A stretch of DNA of 15,111 nucleotides from an uncultured Robiginitomaculum sp. (GTDB lineage: Bacteria > Pseudomonadota > Alphaproteobacteria > Caulobacterales > Maricaulaceae): NCBI GenBank assembly GCA_938003555.1, contig CALKXN010000325.1:1-15111 (forward strand). Direction: 5' to 3'. Below are positions 13,399-15,111 of the stretch, piece after piece (the stretch's first letter is position 1; each line of letters begins with the position of its first letter). The position numbers were made by a program, and so were the translations under genes. The notes beneath the pieces were generated by a model that was given only the letters and a program-made list of their open reading frames with translations, searched no databases and was not told the origin of the DNA.

Positions 13399-13876
13399 AA
13401 TTTTCCTCATAAGGGCTAGGGAGCCCTAAGCGCGCCATGGCCTTTATCTCAAGACCTTCCATAAGGCCCGCACTTTTATCAGTGTCATGATCATAACCGC
13501 ATAAATGTAAATAACCATGAATAACCAGATGCGTCATGTGATCAGCCGCCGATACGCCCTTATTACGGGCCTCAGCCATTACGGTTTCGCGCGCTAGCGC
13601 GATATCGCCTAGGATGTGTCCCTCATCATAGGCCGGGCCTGCGGCGGGGAAGGACAGCACATTTGTGGGCTTGTCTTTACTACGATAATCACGGTTAAGC
13701 GTTTGAACTTGCGCGTCGCTCATCAGGGCGATGGACAATTCTGCGCTATGGGCGAAGCCTAAGACCTCACAGGCCGCTTGCACGGCGCGCGCAATATGGG
13801 CGTCATAATCGGCAATCGCCGCGGCCCATTTTTTGTCGGCGAGATCAATATCTATAAAGTGGGATAGCTGAGTCAT
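13391..13876 (-). CDS. ybeY: Endoribonuclease YbeY (rRNA maturation factor)
   Basis: YbeY is a zinc-dependent endoribonuclease needed for 16S rRNA 3'-end maturation and ribosome quality control. The 161-residue protein has the metal-binding signature HGYLHLCGYDHD, with His120, His124 and His130 in the HxxxHxxxxxH pattern. The conserved core segment (NRDYRSKDKPTNVLSFP, 61-77) is also present, followed by HILGDIAL. The length is normal. Its ATG overlaps the phoH stop by one base (TAATG), and its 3' end overlaps corC, so phoH, ybeY and corC form one coupled translation unit. Identification is secure. Confidence 0.96.
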   Translation of the reverse strand: MTQLSHFIDIDLADKKWAAAIADYDAHIARAVQAACEVLGFAHSAELSIALMSDAQVQTLNRDYRSKDKPTNVLSFPAAGPAYDEGHILGDIALARETVMAEARNKGVSAADHMTHLVIHGYLHLCGYDHDTDKSAGLMEGLEIKAMARLGLPSPYEENYV

Positions 13877-14841
13877 TACAGATTAAGGAGCGCAGCCTTT
13901 GCGTCTTTCTCATAAGCCTCGACAATCTTACCCACCAAAGGATGGCGGACAACATCGCTGGCTTCGAAATGGGTGGCTTCAATATTTTTGATATTTTGCA
14001 AAATACCCAGCGCGTGAGCGAGACCGGATTGCGTGCCGCGCGGGAGGTCTGATTGGCTCGGATCGCCCGTCACAGCATAGGTCGCGCGCTCGCCGAGGCG
14101 GGTGAGCACCATTTTCATTTGCGCAATCGTGGCATTTTGCGCTTCGTCAATTACGACAAAGGCATCGGATAATGTGCGCCCGCGCATAAAGGCCAGCGGC
14201 GCAACTTCGATTTCGCCGGAGAGTTTACGGCGCTCTGTTTCGTCGCGCCCCAGCGTCATATAGAGCGCGTCCCAAATGGGCTGCATATAGGGATCAACTT
14301 TTTCATTTAAGTCACCGGGCAGAAAACCCAAATTTTCACCCGCTTCAACGGCGGGGCGGCAGGCAATAAAACGGCTAACTTCGCCGCGCGCAAGCAGGCT
14401 TGCGCCAAAGGCTGTGGCCAAAAATGTCTTCCCCGTACCGGCAGGGCCAACGCCAAAGACAATCGTGTTCTCGCTCATATCTTTGATGAACTTTTCTTGG
14501 CGGGGTGTTTTCGGAACAATCGGGCGGCGACGCGGAAAAGGAATAACTGCTTCAACAGACGCGGCGGCGACTTTGCCTTTGCCGACGGCTTTAATCAGGG
14601 CGCGAACATCGCCCGGCCCGGCGGGCCAGCCGCGCTGCAAGCGCGCATAAAGTTCGCGCACAATCTCTGCGGCGCGCGCGCGCGAGGGGCGGTCACCATT
14701 GACGGTCACGCTTGATCCCGGCGCTTCAAGATAAACGTCAAAGGCCTCTTCGATCAGCGCAAGATTTGCATGCCCCGCGCCCGCTAGATCCCGCACCAAT
14801 GCTGGATCATCAAATTCTAATATGTCTGTGCCTTTGCTCAT
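13876..14841 (-). CDS. phoH: PhoH-like ATPase
   Basis: PhoH family proteins are cytoplasmic P-loop ATPases related to superfamily 1 helicases and, by genome context with ybeY, linked to RNA metabolism. The 321-residue protein has an N-terminal region (about 1-105, KH-like in relatives) and a PhoH domain with Walker A GPAGTGKT at 132-139, Walker B VVIDEAQN at 229-236 and TGDPSQSDLP at 258-267. The conserved motif around CRPAVEAGENLGFLPGD is at 161-177. The start is supported by the family-like N-terminus but has only a weak ribosome binding site. It is first in the phoH-ybeY-corC-lnt unit; miaB, often upstream in related genomes, is not within the 270 bases available. The true function of PhoH remains unclear. 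Confidence 0.95.
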   Translation of the reverse strand: MSKGTDILEFDDPALVRDLAGAGHANLALIEEAFDVYLEAPGSSVTVNGDRPSRARAAEIVRELYARLQRGWPAGPGDVRALIKAVGKGKVAAASVEAVIPFPRRRPIVPKTPRQEKFIKDMSENTIVFGVGPAGTGKTFLATAFGASLLARGEVSRFIACRPAVEAGENLGFLPGDLNEKVDPYMQPIWDALYMTLGRDETERRKLSGEIEVAPLAFMRGRTLSDAFVVIDEAQNATIAQMKMVLTRLGERATYAVTGDPSQSDLPRGTQSGLAHALGILQNIKNIEATHFEASDVVRHPLVGKIVEAYEKDAKAALLNL

Positions 14842-14886
14842 AATTTCTATGTAAGCATAGAGCGGACTATTTGCCAGTGCCTTTAT

Positions 14887-14904
14887 GCGCGCAAATTAGC
14901 GCGC
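14887..14904. promoter_or_regulatory. GCGCGC inverted repeat upstream of phoH
   Basis: GCGCGC (14887-14892) and GCGCGC (14899-14904) flank the AT-only spacer AAATTA, 46 bases upstream of the phoH start codon. It could be a protein-binding site near the phoH promoter or a small hairpin. On the minus strand a TTGCGC overlapping it, with AATAGT 17 bases on, is a poor promoter candidate. Confidence 0.35.
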
Positions 14905-14983
14905 GTTGGGTGAGGTACAATCCGCAGTTTAAGTCAGTTTTCCATTTTTAATCGTGGATATATATTTCGGCGCCCCTGTAATT

Positions 14984-15111
14984 CCGTCATTCCAACCCCG
15001 GCATCGCCGGGCTGGAATCCATGCCTAAGTGGCGCGTCTATTGGGTCATTCAATATTTTCTGAAGTATCAAGATATGGATTCCGGGCGGCTGCGCCGCGT
15101 CGGAATGACGG
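14984..15111. repeat. Palindromic MITE-like repeat element
   Basis: The segment starts CCGTCATTCC (14984-14993) and ends GGAATGACGG (15102-15111), exact inverted repeats at its two ends. Inner GGAATCCAT (15014-15022) and ATGGATTCC (15075-15083) are a second exact inverted pair. Each end also folds on itself: the left through ATTCCA/TGGAAT and CCCGGC/GCCGGG, the right through ATTCCG/CGGAAT and CGGC/GCCG. The roughly 50-base centre is AT-richer and has no ORF. GTCATTCC...GGAATCC palindromes are a common dispersed repeat type in bacterial genomes. It resembles a non-autonomous mobile element of about 128 bp, but no transposase or target duplication can be seen, and it may continue past the window. 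Confidence 0.75.

Overview
The window looks like a chromosomal segment from an alphaproteobacterium of moderate G+C. The best guess is a marine, prosthecate-type lineage such as Hyphomonadaceae/Maricaulales, but this is inferred from gene families and order, not from a marker gene. Two blocks support it: heparinase-like gene / rpe / rsmB next to a DUF1674 (SDHAF4-like) gene, and phoH-ybeY-corC-lnt followed by an XRE regulator and trmB. No rRNA, tRNA, CRISPR array, phage gene or transposase was seen.

Layout. From 1 to 3308 everything is on the minus strand: rsmB (16S rRNA m5C methyltransferase), a repeat-rich lipoprotein, rpe (ribulose-phosphate 3-epimerase) and the 5' part of a heparinase II/III-like gene cut by the window edge. 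At 3309-3575 a divergent intergenic region with several inverted repeats leads to the plus-strand DUF1674 gene. From 3960 to 6365 three plus-strand genes encode exported proteins of unknown function. Two of these (335 and 179 aa) are Tyr/Pro-rich, contain several cysteines and share a distinctive C-terminal block. The third is a small lipoprotein. A fourth exported unknown (325 aa) lies convergently on the minus strand and begins the run back to the window end. From 7447 to 14841 all genes are on the minus strand; in transcription order they are phoH, ybeY, corC, lnt, then a promoter region, an XRE regulator with a strong terminator, trmB, a CDF-type cation transporter, an SDR oxidoreductase and pyrF. 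The right end (14984-15111) is a palindromic, MITE-like repeat.

How the genes fit together. phoH-ybeY-corC-lnt is a tight unit with overlaps or gaps of a few bases. It joins RNA metabolism (PhoH ATPase, YbeY endoribonuclease) to envelope functions (CorC-type CBS protein, lipoprotein N-acylation). Lnt would mature the two predicted lipoproteins seen here. SDR and pyrF are three bases apart and probably translationally coupled. rsmB and rpe belong to a conserved neighbourhood, but here the repeat lipoprotein sits between them.

The accessory content is the set of low-complexity, cysteine-containing exported proteins (995-1897, 3960-4967, 5195-5734) with the two other exported unknowns. These and the terminal palindromic repeat are the parts most worth following up. 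I did not find a recognisable defence system, secretion system or biosynthetic cluster.
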